A program made the translations under genes and the position numbers. From the NCBI GenBank assembly GCA_902788555.1, contig CADAKQ010000035.1:10821-68574 (forward strand): 57,754 nucleotides of DNA, read 5' to 3'. The stretch is from an uncultured Lachnospiraceae bacterium (GTDB lineage: Bacteria; Bacillota; Clostridia; Lachnospirales; Lachnospiraceae). Shown piece by piece: positions 25,783-33,530 of the stretch (positions within the stretch are counted from its first letter, which is position 1; every line of letters starts with the position of its first letter). The notes below the pieces were generated by a model. It was given only the letters and a program-made list of their open reading frames with translations. It did no database searches and was not told the origin of the DNA.

Positions 25783-27213
25783 CTATTCGTATCCTATATA
25801 TAAAAGCGAGCCGTCAACCGCATTTATTACAACTCTTATGTTATAAGGTGACATCGAAAAATCCCAAGCCGGAACAAATGTAAATTCATTTTGTTTATCA
25901 GGATTGCTTACAGGATAGTAAACAAAATCAAGCGTATTAAAGTTTACGACAGATACACTGCATTTTGAAGTATCAAAGCTTTGCTTTATATTTTCCCTTA
26001 AGGACTCCTTTATCGCTTCAAAATCAAGCAGTGCTGTATCATTTACGGATGGCTCTGCATAGTAAAAGCCTGCATCCAGCCTGGCGTAAATAATCCCCTT
26101 TGAGCATATATCAATCCAATATTCCTTATAGCCATAGCCTCCGGTCATGGAATCCTTTTGTTCCAAACCGGAACCGGTAAGAAGAAACTGTAAACCATTT
26201 AATTCTTTATTTACAAAAAACGGATATCCATCAAAGAATTTGCTGCCATCCTCTTTTACAAACTCTAATTGGGCAATTATTGCGTCGACCTTATCAGGCG
26301 ATACATTTTCAATTTCTATACTTGAGGATACAGGCGTATCTTCAATATTAAAAACTTGGGCAAGAAGCGCTACAGTGCCAAATGCATCCAGCTTTTCATT
26401 TAAAAAGCCGGCTGCTTCGTCAAGTAATTTATCCCTATTTTTTATACATACATTTGAAGAATCGTCCTTTAACTCCGAGTGTCCGCCATTTTCATCTTCC
26501 ATAAATTCCATTCCGTAATATTCGTAATACTCCATAACAGAATCATCCTCCATAAATTCCTTTATGTCTACAGGAAGAAGCGTCATTACAAATATATATG
26601 CTTCAGGATTCATTGAAAAAATAATATAATACTCTTTATTCTCATAAGTGCCCTTATAGGTGTGAAGATCAAAGCCATTGAAGCTTGTCCATGAATTAAC
26701 CGTTTCTTCAGTTACATCAGGATCAATTGTATCTCCGCTATATATATAATACTCTGTGTAAAGATGTGACTTTAGAGGATAATCCGGTGCGAAAACATCT
26801 TTATCTCCAAATATAAGCTCCTCATGAACCTCTTCATAATCATTTCCAAACAGAGTATCCAGTATATCTTTTTCCCTTTTTTGCATATCAGATACAGCTT
26901 CTATGGTATATATTGGAATACTTCCGACATCCGGTACATCATAATTAATTTTCACATTAAACTTTGTTCCACCGACCTCAAAGCTTTCCTGCCAATCAAT
27001 CTTTTCTGTTTCTAGCTTATCGGATAAGCTTCCAAACTCGTTTGCTTTTACTTCTTGGTTGTCTGCATCCTCCTGCGAAGCAACCGCTTCGGTTCCGTAG
27101 TCGGATATATTCTCACTTTTCTTACCGCAGGCAGACAAAGAAATAATTAGTGATATAATTAAAACTGATAATGTTATTTTTTGAAATAGATTTTTCATAA
27201 ACAAATTTTTCAT
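25783..27213 (-). CDS. Paralogous lipoprotein 1 (unknown family)
   Basis: A secreted lipoprotein of about 476 residues. The signal peptide ends in lipobox LSACGKK. After a Ser/Asp-rich linker, the conserved segment GSLSDKLETEKIDWQESF starts a domain shared with the next two genes; the last 60 residues (FVYYPVSNPDKQNEF, NAVDGSLLYIGYE) are the most conserved and look like the C-terminal beta-sheet of YycI-like proteins. AGGAGG is one base before one in-frame ATG and 13 before the ATG used here; a TTG six bases away is also possible. The N-terminus carries a 15-base duplication (MKNLFMKNLF). The promoter holds the site at 27271-27288. Confidence 0.85.
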   Translation of the reverse strand: MKNLFMKNLFQKITLSVLIISLIISLSACGKKSENISDYGTEAVASQEDADNQEVKANEFGSLSDKLETEKIDWQESFEVGGTKFNVKINYDVPDVGSIPIYTIEAVSDMQKREKDILDTLFGNDYEEVHEELIFGDKDVFAPDYPLKSHLYTEYYIYSGDTIDPDVTEETVNSWTSFNGFDLHTYKGTYENKEYYIIFSMNPEAYIFVMTLLPVDIKEFMEDDSVMEYYEYYGMEFMEDENGGHSELKDDSSNVCIKNRDKLLDEAAGFLNEKLDAFGTVALLAQVFNIEDTPVSSSIEIENVSPDKVDAIIAQLEFVKEDGSKFFDGYPFFVNKELNGLQFLLTGSGLEQKDSMTGGYGYKEYWIDICSKGIIYARLDAGFYYAEPSVNDTALLDFEAIKESLRENIKQSFDTSKCSVSVVNFNTLDFVYYPVSNPDKQNEFTFVPAWDFSMSPYNIRVVINAVDGSLLYIGYE

Positions 27214-27270
27214 AAACAAATACATGCCTCCTGACTATAATTTTTTAATATTTTAAGCATACATCATAAA

Positions 27271-27288
27271 TGTATCAAATATGTTTCA
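27271..27288 (-). promoter_or_regulatory. Direct-repeat regulator site, lipoprotein 1
   Basis: The minus strand reads TGAAACATATTTGATACA. Its second half overlaps a -35-like TTGATA that lies 17 bases from TAAAAT, so a bound response regulator would touch the -35 region. It matches the sites at 22529, 22554, 29262 and 30659. Confidence 0.7.
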
Positions 27289-27298
27289 GAATTAATAC

Positions 27299-27338
27299 AA
27301 AAAGCTATCGCCTTATTGAAATTCACTAAAGCGATAGC
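27299..27338 (-). terminator. Terminator after the broken small gene
   Basis: On the minus strand GCTATCGC (27338-27331) pairs with GCGATAGC (27311-27304) and is followed by TTTTT (27303-27299). It closes the transcript of the small pseudogene just before the lipoprotein 1 promoter. Confidence 0.8.
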
Positions 27339-27346
27339 CCATTTTA

Positions 27347-27600
27347 TCATAGATTCAATTCTTCAATAAAATTAATCAAACTTGAGACACGGTATAACGG
27401 TTCTTTATTTACACGTTTTTTCTTATATGCTTTTATAAAACCATTAAGATACACCTCAAACTCTTTTTTAATACTTGATATTTCTCTTTCTATTGCCCGA
27501 TATTGCGATCTTGGAATTTTACGTTCAGTTTGCCATTCTAAAAAGCTATTATCATTTATCTAAAATATTCTTCTTTTATAAAGCAATACCATTGATTCAT
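27347..27600 (-). pseudogene. Small hypothetical gene disrupted by a frameshift
   Basis: An AGAGAGGA site and an ATG at 27600 open a frame encoding MNQWYCFIKEEYFR, which then hits a stop. Adding one base (for example one A) joins it to INDNSFLEWQTERK and on to FIEELNL, giving about 84 residues of charged, helical sequence. I recognise no family. A clean ribosome site and a terminator on either side suggest that it was or is a functional gene. Confidence 0.55.
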
Positions 27601-27617
27601 AATTTTCCTCTCTTAAT

Positions 27618-27649
27618 CGAGTAGGGAAGATGAAATCGTACCCTACTCG
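27618..27649. other. Hairpin upstream of the small pseudogene
   Basis: CGAGTAGGG (27618-27626) is the exact complement of CCCTACTCG (27641-27649), with a 14-base loop. It is followed by a short GC-rich patch (CGCCGCGCCGCCCGCG) that stands out from the AT-rich surroundings, and by GTCAC-AAA-GTGAC. Its role is unclear; it lies just before the ribosome site of the small gene. Confidence 0.5.
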
Positions 27650-27703
27650 CCGCGCCGCCCGCGTGTCACAAAGTGACAATTTTCATTACGTGGGCGTGTG
27701 CAT

Positions 27704-27725
27704 AAAAAAGGGAGCTTTCGCTCCC
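27704..27725 (-). terminator. Terminator downstream of lipoprotein 2
   Basis: On the minus strand GGGAGC-GAAA-GCTCCC is followed by TTTTTT. It lies 170 bases beyond the lipoprotein 2 stop with two copies of an A-rich repeat in between. Confidence 0.75.
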
Positions 27726-27728
27726 ATA

Positions 27729-27820
27729 ATCTCTTCAGTTTTTTTTAGACAGGTACGTCTGACAAACCCCTCACAATTTCTTCAGTTTTTTTTTAGCCGG
27801 ATACATCTGACAAACCTCCC
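27729..27820. repeat. Two-copy tandem repeat between lipoprotein 2 and its terminator
   Basis: Two diverged units of about 46 bases follow one another: TCTTCAG, a T8-9 run, AGAC/AGCC, GG, then TCTGACAAACC. On the minus strand both units encode GLSDV, a stop, then an A-run and KKTEEI, hinting at a decayed repeated coding unit or a repeated RNA feature. No open frame spans them. Confidence 0.55.
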
Positions 27821-27896
27821 AACGGAATTACTATTCCAAGGTTATAATAGCTCTTTTTTATTGTTTAGTCAATACATTTTTATAATTAAGACACAT

Positions 27897-29204
27897 TTAA
27901 TATTCTATAAGAACCATCGAACCATCAACCGCATTTACAAGCATCCTAAAACTTTTTGTATTTGAATAAAAAAACCATACCGGAAGAATTGTGAATTCCA
28001 TATCATTTTCAGGATTCACAATTGGATAATATTTTAATTCTATCTTATCAATATTTATATAATTACTTCCTTGCACCTTATTTACATCAATTTCATTTTC
28101 TATAATATCCCGCACGGATTCTTTAATGTTTTCAAAATCAAGCATGTTAGTATCCGGCGATTTCATTTCCATACTGTCATAAAATATACCCAGACATATA
28201 GATAAAATCCCCTCGTTGGATATCTCAACACGCTCTGAATTATATCCATATTCATAAATTGTTCCTTCATAAACACTGCTATCGACTTTATTGTTTTCAA
28301 GTTCAAATCTATATCCGTCAAATATAGAGCTATAAGCCTCATCTTCACCAAAAAACATCAAATTCTTTGTACTATTGATATCATAATATTCTCCTCCTAA
28401 AATATCATCTATCAAATGCTTTGCGTCATCCATAAGCTTTTCCTTTTGAGCATATGCCTCATTATCCTCTTCTTTTGTAATATTAGAAGTATAAGTATAT
28501 CCCCCTATCCTGCTATCTCCCATAATATCTTTTATGCTGTCGGAAAAGAGTTCAAAAAACATAAAGTTTTTGTCCTCGTATCTTGAAAATATTGCATAAT
28601 ACGCATTTCCATTATATTTCCCTTTATATGTATGAAGTGAAAAATCTCCCACCTTTCCCCACGAATTATAAAATTCATCATATTTTCCGAAATTATCATA
28701 TATTTCGTCATAGTTTTTATTTGCATTTGAACCTTTTTCACCTTTAAGTTCACTTTCTTCATACCAATGATTTAATATTACATTTGTCATTTCTTCCGTT
28801 TCGAGAATTTTATAATATTTTTTCTCATTTAATGTTTCATGAACCTCAATATAATCATCTCCGAACAATTTCTCAACAATTTCCTTTTCCTTCTTATCAA
28901 AGTCAGAAATAGGCATTGTTACATAGACCGGCACATTCTCCTGTTCAGGCACATCATACATAAGACTAATCTTGTAATTTATTCCATTCACATTAATGGA
29001 TTCCTGCCAGTTTATCTTATCCGTTCCGAGCTTGTCCCTTAAGCTTCCGTAACCCGATACGTCATCTGAAGCATCGCTGTTAGTTGCTTCATTTTGGTTG
29101 CCATAGTCGGATATATCGTTACTTTTCTTTCCGCAGGCAGGCAAAGAAATAATTAGCGATATAATTAAGACTGATAATGTAAATTTATGATATAGCTTTT
29201 TCAT
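27897..29204 (-). CDS. Paralogous lipoprotein 2 (unknown family)
   Basis: A secreted lipoprotein of about 435 residues, with lipobox LPACGKK. Shared with its neighbours are GSLRDKLGTDKINWQES, the KLFGDDYIEVHE segment, the SLHTYKGKYNGNAYYAIF block and the C-terminal ELKYYPIVNPENDMEF and NAVDGSMVLIEY. The start matches lipoprotein 1 in that AGAGGT abuts an earlier in-frame ATG, so I use the ATG four codons in. Tandem paralogues under the same promoter motif suggest dosage or variant specificity rather than separate functions. Confidence 0.85.
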   Translation of the reverse strand: MKKLYHKFTLSVLIISLIISLPACGKKSNDISDYGNQNEATNSDASDDVSGYGSLRDKLGTDKINWQESINVNGINYKISLMYDVPEQENVPVYVTMPISDFDKKEKEIVEKLFGDDYIEVHETLNEKKYYKILETEEMTNVILNHWYEESELKGEKGSNANKNYDEIYDNFGKYDEFYNSWGKVGDFSLHTYKGKYNGNAYYAIFSRYEDKNFMFFELFSDSIKDIMGDSRIGGYTYTSNITKEEDNEAYAQKEKLMDDAKHLIDDILGGEYYDINSTKNLMFFGEDEAYSSIFDGYRFELENNKVDSSVYEGTIYEYGYNSERVEISNEGILSICLGIFYDSMEMKSPDTNMLDFENIKESVRDIIENEIDVNKVQGSNYINIDKIELKYYPIVNPENDMEFTILPVWFFYSNTKSFRMLVNAVDGSMVLIEY

Positions 29205-29261
29205 AAACAAATTCATACCTCTTGATAATAATTTTATTATAATTCAAGCATAAAACATAAA

Positions 29262-29279
29262 TGTATTAAATATGTTTCA
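29262..29279 (-). promoter_or_regulatory. Direct-repeat regulator site, lipoprotein 2
   Basis: The minus strand reads TGAAACATATTTAATACA, differing from the lipoprotein 1 site at one base. It lies at the same distance from the coding start and again overlaps a -35-like hexamer. Confidence 0.65.
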
Positions 29280-29285
29280 TAAATA

Positions 29286-30596
29286 CTATTCACTCATATA
29301 AACAATCGAACCATCAACTGCATTTATTATTACCTCCAGACCTAACGTACCCGCACTGATGTGCCATACAGGGATTACACTTGCCTCATCTTCATTTTCA
29401 GGATTAGGTATCGGAAAGTATTCAAATTCCAGATGGTCAAAGCTTACACGTCTGATTCCCCTGTTATAAAAATCAGCATTATTTTTTAATGCTTCAATAA
29501 ACATCTCCTTTATGCTCTCCTCATCAAGCAATGCGGTATCAGTTGTAACTTGTTCTATGCTCTCATATAAAAGTATCATGCTTACTATATTTATACCCTT
29601 TGAAGATACCTCTATATAATCCAAGTCTTCCATCGTTTCTTCTCCATAGGAATAATTATATTGAACAGTCAATTCTTTATTAAAAATGTTTTCTCTGCCG
29701 ACATTAAACGCATATCCATCAATGCCTATTATTTCAGAATTTGCTTTATCAATTTCATTATAATAATATATTTCCACACCCTCATCCATGATTTCCCTGC
29801 TTTCATAAAGATTGCTTTCTATGAAATCCTCTGCCTGTTTCTTTAAATCCTCTTTTATATCCATACTTTCATTTTCCATATTGTAAGCATTTCCTGAAAA
29901 GCCCTGAATACTGAAGCTTATCCTGTCATCCTCCATAAATTCAGATATGTTTTTTGGCAGAAAAGCAAAATACACATAGCTTGAATTCGTATGCTTTCCA
30001 AAAAACACATAATATTCCTTTCCCTGATAGACGCCCTCGTAGGTATGAAGATAAAAACCATTGTAATCCACCCATGAATTATAAAAAGCAGAATCCGAAT
30101 AAATCTCGTCGCCGGTCGGCTCATGTCCAAAAATATATTTGCTTGCATTGTCAATCAGATAATGATGGATTGCATTTGCCAAATCAGAGTCTTCATTATC
30201 CATTTTTTTATGAACCTCTGAATAATCATCCCCAAAAAGATTATTCAAAATATCCTTTTCTCTTGCTTCTGAATCTTTAAGAGTCACAAATTTATATATC
30301 GGAACATGCTCCATATCGGGCACATCATACATAATATTGAATTTATAATTAACTCCTCCACCGTCAAAGCTATCCTGCCACTCAATTCTTTTTGTTCCAA
30401 GCTTATCCGCAAGGCTTCCGATGTCCTCAGATATGTTACTATCTGCATTATCATTTTCTTTGTCTTTATCCAAAACAGTACTATCCTGATTTCCGTATTC
30501 TGATATCTTGCCATTCTTTTTACCGCAGGCTGTAAAATTCAAAATCAACAGCAATACCATACATAATACTACAATTTTTCGAAAAAACCTACCCAT
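29286..30596 (-). CDS. Paralogous lipoprotein 3 (unknown family)
   Basis: A 436-residue lipoprotein with lipobox FTACGKK. It shares GSLADKLGTKRIEWQDSFD, NNLFGDDYSEVHKK, FYLHTYEGVYQGKEYYVFF and the C-terminal LEFEYFPIPNPENEDE and NAVDGSIVYMSE with paralogues 1 and 2. The ATG at 30596 has AGGTGG eight bases upstream, the best-defined start of the three. It is the most upstream of the tandem set and each copy has its own promoter motif. Confidence 0.86.
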   Translation of the reverse strand: MGRFFRKIVVLCMVLLLILNFTACGKKNGKISEYGNQDSTVLDKDKENDNADSNISEDIGSLADKLGTKRIEWQDSFDGGGVNYKFNIMYDVPDMEHVPIYKFVTLKDSEAREKDILNNLFGDDYSEVHKKMDNEDSDLANAIHHYLIDNASKYIFGHEPTGDEIYSDSAFYNSWVDYNGFYLHTYEGVYQGKEYYVFFGKHTNSSYVYFAFLPKNISEFMEDDRISFSIQGFSGNAYNMENESMDIKEDLKKQAEDFIESNLYESREIMDEGVEIYYYNEIDKANSEIIGIDGYAFNVGRENIFNKELTVQYNYSYGEETMEDLDYIEVSSKGINIVSMILLYESIEQVTTDTALLDEESIKEMFIEALKNNADFYNRGIRRVSFDHLEFEYFPIPNPENEDEASVIPVWHISAGTLGLEVIINAVDGSIVYMSE

Positions 30597-30658
30597 GACA
30601 AAACCCACCTTTTTAATATATTTTAAAATATTTTATACGCCCAATATAATCTGTAAAT

Positions 30659-30676
30659 GTATCTGATTTGTTTCAA
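30659..30676 (-). promoter_or_regulatory. Direct-repeat regulator site, lipoprotein 3
   Basis: The minus strand reads TGAAACAAATCAGATACA, keeping TGAAACA and GATACA at the same spacing as the other four sites. A T/A-rich -10 region (TATATT) follows. Confidence 0.62.
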
Positions 30677-30716
30677 AAAAAGTGACAGATACTATCCGCA
30701 CGGGTGATGTAAAGAG

Positions 30717-30755
30717 AAAAAAAGCGTGTGTATAGACATCTGTCAATACACACGC
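30717..30755 (-). terminator. Terminator of the HD-domain gene
   Basis: On the minus strand GCGTGTGTAT (30755-30746) pairs with ATACACACGC (30733-30724), followed by seven T. It ends the transcript of the HD hydrolase and insulates the lipoprotein 3 promoter. Confidence 0.85.
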
Positions 30756-30769
30756 CAATAAATATCCAA

Positions 30770-31360
30770 TTAAAATAATTCTTTTTCCAACTGATTAATA
30801 TAGGACTCAAGAAGCTGCATACGCTTGGTATATTCGGCTCTGGCAGCATCAGTTTTACATCTTCTTATCTTAGGTTTATTTATTCTATAATAATTCTTTA
30901 TTCTGTAATATGCCTTCTTGTAGCTTGCCTCATCCTCACAGGCGGTTGCCATAGCATCCCAAATAACGCTTACTGCACCTACCTCATCAAGTAAATCAGC
31001 ATCCATAACAATCTTACATTCAAGGGAAAGCTCTGCCTCAGTATCCTTATCCTCATGAATCATAATTATCTCACCCACCCGCTTGATAATTTCCGGCTCA
31101 ACACCAAGACTGTCAAGGAAATCCACTGCGAGCTCTGCTCCAACCTCTTCATGTGGTCTTTCGCTATCCCAGCCAATGTCATGAAGTAAAGCAGCAAGTG
31201 CAATAATATCAATATCTCCACCAAGCTTAGCCTGAAGCTTAATAGCCCATCTATATACACGCATAGTATGCTCATATCTGCTCCTGAAAGGATAGTTGGA
31301 AGGTCGTCCATTTTCAGTAGTCATTTTCTTTACGTATTCAATTACTTCTGAATAATTCAT
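30770..31360 (-). CDS. HD-domain phosphohydrolase
   Basis: A 196-residue cytoplasmic metal-dependent phosphohydrolase of the HD superfamily (YedJ-like). The metal ligands are a His in RYEHTMRV, the HD pair in ALLHDIGWD, and IHEDKD/DADLLDEVGA further on. The substrate is unknown. It has its own terminator and no operon partner. Confidence 0.85.
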   Translation of the reverse strand: MNYSEVIEYVKKMTTENGRPSNYPFRSRYEHTMRVYRWAIKLQAKLGGDIDIIALAALLHDIGWDSERPHEEVGAELAVDFLDSLGVEPEIIKRVGEIIMIHEDKDTEAELSLECKIVMDADLLDEVGAVSVIWDAMATACEDEASYKKAYYRIKNYYRINKPKIRRCKTDAARAEYTKRMQLLESYINQLEKELF

Positions 31361-31621
31361 AGCCCAGTCCTCTTAAATCCGTATATTTAACGCTACCTAT
31401 CGCATTATTATCATATATTGTAACATTTAATTGCCAAAATTACAACCTTTAAATAATTTCGCATACTATTATATTATACAAATATTTTTTAAAAAAATTT
31501 TGCACTTTGCATAATTTGAAATATTTTTGACAAATACGGCATATTTTCTTCAAATTTCTATGGAAATTATCCTTAAAATGAGGTATCATATTGAAAGACA
31601 TATGTAAAATGCAAATGATGA

Positions 31622-31663
31622 ATAAGCAAGCAAGAAAATCTCCGATTTTCCTATGCGGCTTAT
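31622..31663 (+). promoter_or_regulatory. Structured leader of the aminotransferase gene
   Basis: ATAAGC (31622-31627) pairs with GCTTAT (31658-31663), enclosing GAAAATC-TCC-GATTTTC (31634-31650). The distal part TTTTCCTATGCGGCTTATA is nearly the same as in the response-regulator leader (22664-22683), where AAGTC and GACTT play the closing role. Both precede an AGGAG site, so this may be a shared leader motif. Confidence 0.45.
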
Positions 31664-31690
31664 AAAGAGATTATATAAGGAGATTGAACT

Positions 31691-32980
31691 ATGAAGGCTT
31701 ATAAGGATATGACTAAAGATGAACTTTTATCTTTAAAAAATGCTCTTGAAGAACAATATAAAGTCGAGGAAGCAAAGGGACTTTCTCTCAATATGGCAAG
31801 GGGAAAACCGGGCCAGTCGCAGCTTGCACTTGCTATGCCTATGCTTGATGTAATTAACAGCCAATCAGATATGAATACTGTTCTTGGTAATGACACTCGA
31901 AACTATGGCGACCTTGACGGAATCGGCGAGTGCAGACGTCTTATGGCAAACATGATGGGGGTTGAAAAGGACAACGTCATCGTCTGCGGTAACTCCAGTC
32001 TTAATATCATGTATGATACGGTTTCACGTTCCATGACTTTCGGCGTAAACGGCTCAACGCCTTGGTGTAAGCTTGACAAGGTAAAATTCCTCTGTCCCGT
32101 ACCCGGATATGACAGACACTTCAAGATAACTGAAGTTTTCGGAATTGAGATGATAAATATTCCTCTCGGAACCGACGGTCCTGATATGGATATGGTTGAA
32201 CAATATGTAAATAATGATGCCTCCGTAAAGGGCATTTGGTGTGTTCCTAAATATTCAAATCCTACCGGAATTTCCTACTCAGACGAGGTTGTCAGGCGAT
32301 TTGCCAACCTTAAACCTGCTGCAGAGGATTTTAGAATTTACTGGGACAATGCTTACTGCATCCACCATCTTTACGAGGATACTCAGGATGAAATACTTAA
32401 TATTCTTACCGAGTGTGAGAAGGCAGGTAACCCAAATATGGTTTACATCTTCTCCTCGACCTCAAAAATAAGCTTCCCTGGTTCGGGTGTTTCAGCTATT
32501 GCTACCTCCCTTACCAACATTGAATACATAAAGAAATATATGACCGTTCAAACCATCGGTCATGACAAGATAAATCAGCTTCGTCACGTCAGATTCTTCA
32601 AGGATATCGACGGGCTCAAGGCTCATATGAAACGCCATGGTGAATTACTCCGTCCAAAGTTCGAGGCTGTTTTAACCACACTTGAAAATGAGCTTGATGG
32701 TCTTGAAATCGGTTCATGGATAAAACCGCGAGGCGGCTACTTCATCTCCTTTGATGCTATGCCGGGCTGTGCAAAGGCTATCGTAAAAATGTGCAAGGAC
32801 TTAGGAGTAGTTCTTACCGGTGCAGGAGCAACCTACCCATACGGCAAGGATCCGCAGGACTCCAACATCCGTATAGCTCCTTCCTATCCAACTCCTGAGG
32901 AAATGCTTGAAGCTTCCAAGATCTTCGTACTCTGTGTAAAGCTTGTCAGCGTTAAAAAACTTCTTGGCGAAGAAATATAA
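31691..32980 (+). CDS. Aspartate aminotransferase-like enzyme, type 1c (PF12897 group)
   Basis: A 429-residue PLP-dependent aminotransferase of the subgroup typified by Corynebacterium aspartate transaminase. Recognised segments are LSLNMARGKPGQSQ at the N-terminus, YGDLDGIGECRRL, KYSNPTGISYS (Asn-Pro cofactor contact), the DNAYCIHH loop with the cofactor Asp, and SSTSKISFPGSG with the Schiff-base Lys. It is longer than classic AspC and has the SDMNTVLGNDTRNYG insert of this group. A structured leader and AAGGAG site precede the ATG. Confidence 0.9.
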   Translation: MKAYKDMTKDELLSLKNALEEQYKVEEAKGLSLNMARGKPGQSQLALAMPMLDVINSQSDMNTVLGNDTRNYGDLDGIGECRRLMANMMGVEKDNVIVCGNSSLNIMYDTVSRSMTFGVNGSTPWCKLDKVKFLCPVPGYDRHFKITEVFGIEMINIPLGTDGPDMDMVEQYVNNDASVKGIWCVPKYSNPTGISYSDEVVRRFANLKPAAEDFRIYWDNAYCIHHLYEDTQDEILNILTECEKAGNPNMVYIFSSTSKISFPGSGVSAIATSLTNIEYIKKYMTVQTIGHDKINQLRHVRFFKDIDGLKAHMKRHGELLRPKFEAVLTTLENELDGLEIGSWIKPRGGYFISFDAMPGCAKAIVKMCKDLGVVLTGAGATYPYGKDPQDSNIRIAPSYPTPEEMLEASKIFVLCVKLVSVKKLLGEEI

Positions 32981-33002
32981 ACTTCTGTTTATCGCAGTAT
33001 GG

Positions 33003-33226
33003 TGTGAGTGAAAATACTTATATATTTCACACCGCCAATACTGTTTTAGCAGGAAAGCATATGAAAAAGGCTGATACACAACGTGCCAACAATTTGTGAA
33101 ATCAATAAGTTCAAATCCTTTTAATTCGCACGAAACCGAAAACTCGCTTTGTATCAGCCTTTTTATATGCTTTTCCTGCCCATAAGTAAATAAAGTGTGA
33201 AATATATTAAGTATTTCCACTCACAC
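33003..33226. repeat. Stem D1 within element D
   Basis: The 31-base outer arms (33003-33033 and 33195-33226) start GTGTGAGTGAAAATACTTA. Inner arms share GCAGGAAAGCATAT and AAAAAGGCTGATACA. The loop has CCAACAATTTGTGAAATCA, which is also found in element B (14446-14464), and CGAAACCGAAAACTCGC, so D1 seems to be a shortened family II copy. Confidence 0.7.
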
Positions 33227-33261
33227 AGCTTAAAACAGCACATACTGTGCTGTTTTAAGCT
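33227..33261. repeat. 16-pair hairpin inside element D
   Basis: AGCTTAAAACAGCACA (33227-33242) is the exact complement of TGTGCTGTTTTAAGCT (33246-33261) with a three-base loop. It separates stems D1 and D2. Confidence 0.8.
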
Positions 33262-33265
33262 AAGG

Positions 33266-33504
33266 TATCAGGTTGGTTAATAAATACTGAGACAAGAAAG
33301 CAGGCGGTTTATGTAACGTGAGCATAGTTTCCGTCAAATCAGCAATGAGAATTCGTATATATTTGCTCAAAAACCGAACTGTTTGAGCGTAGCGAGTTTT
33401 CGGTTTCGTGCAAATATAAAGAATTCGAATGTACTGATTTAGGAAGCTATGTGAGTTACATAAACCGCCTGTTTTCTTTGTTCAGTATATTAACCAACCT
33501 GATA
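33266..33504. repeat. Stem D2 within element D (family II)
   Basis: Arms of about 50 bases (33266-33317 and 33455-33504) share TATCAGGTTGGTTAATA and AGGCGGTTTATGTAAC. The inner stem begins AAATCAG, contains GAATTC and TTGC-AAACCGAA, and closes on GTTTGAGCGTAGCGAGTTTT. Read in reverse complement, element B has the same order: AAATCAGCAACGAG, TTTTGCACG, GTTTGAGCGAAGCGAGTTT. I estimate about 70 percent identity by eye over 105 bases. Confidence 0.75.
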
Positions 33505-33530
33505 TCTGTCTTACTGCGATAAACACAAGT

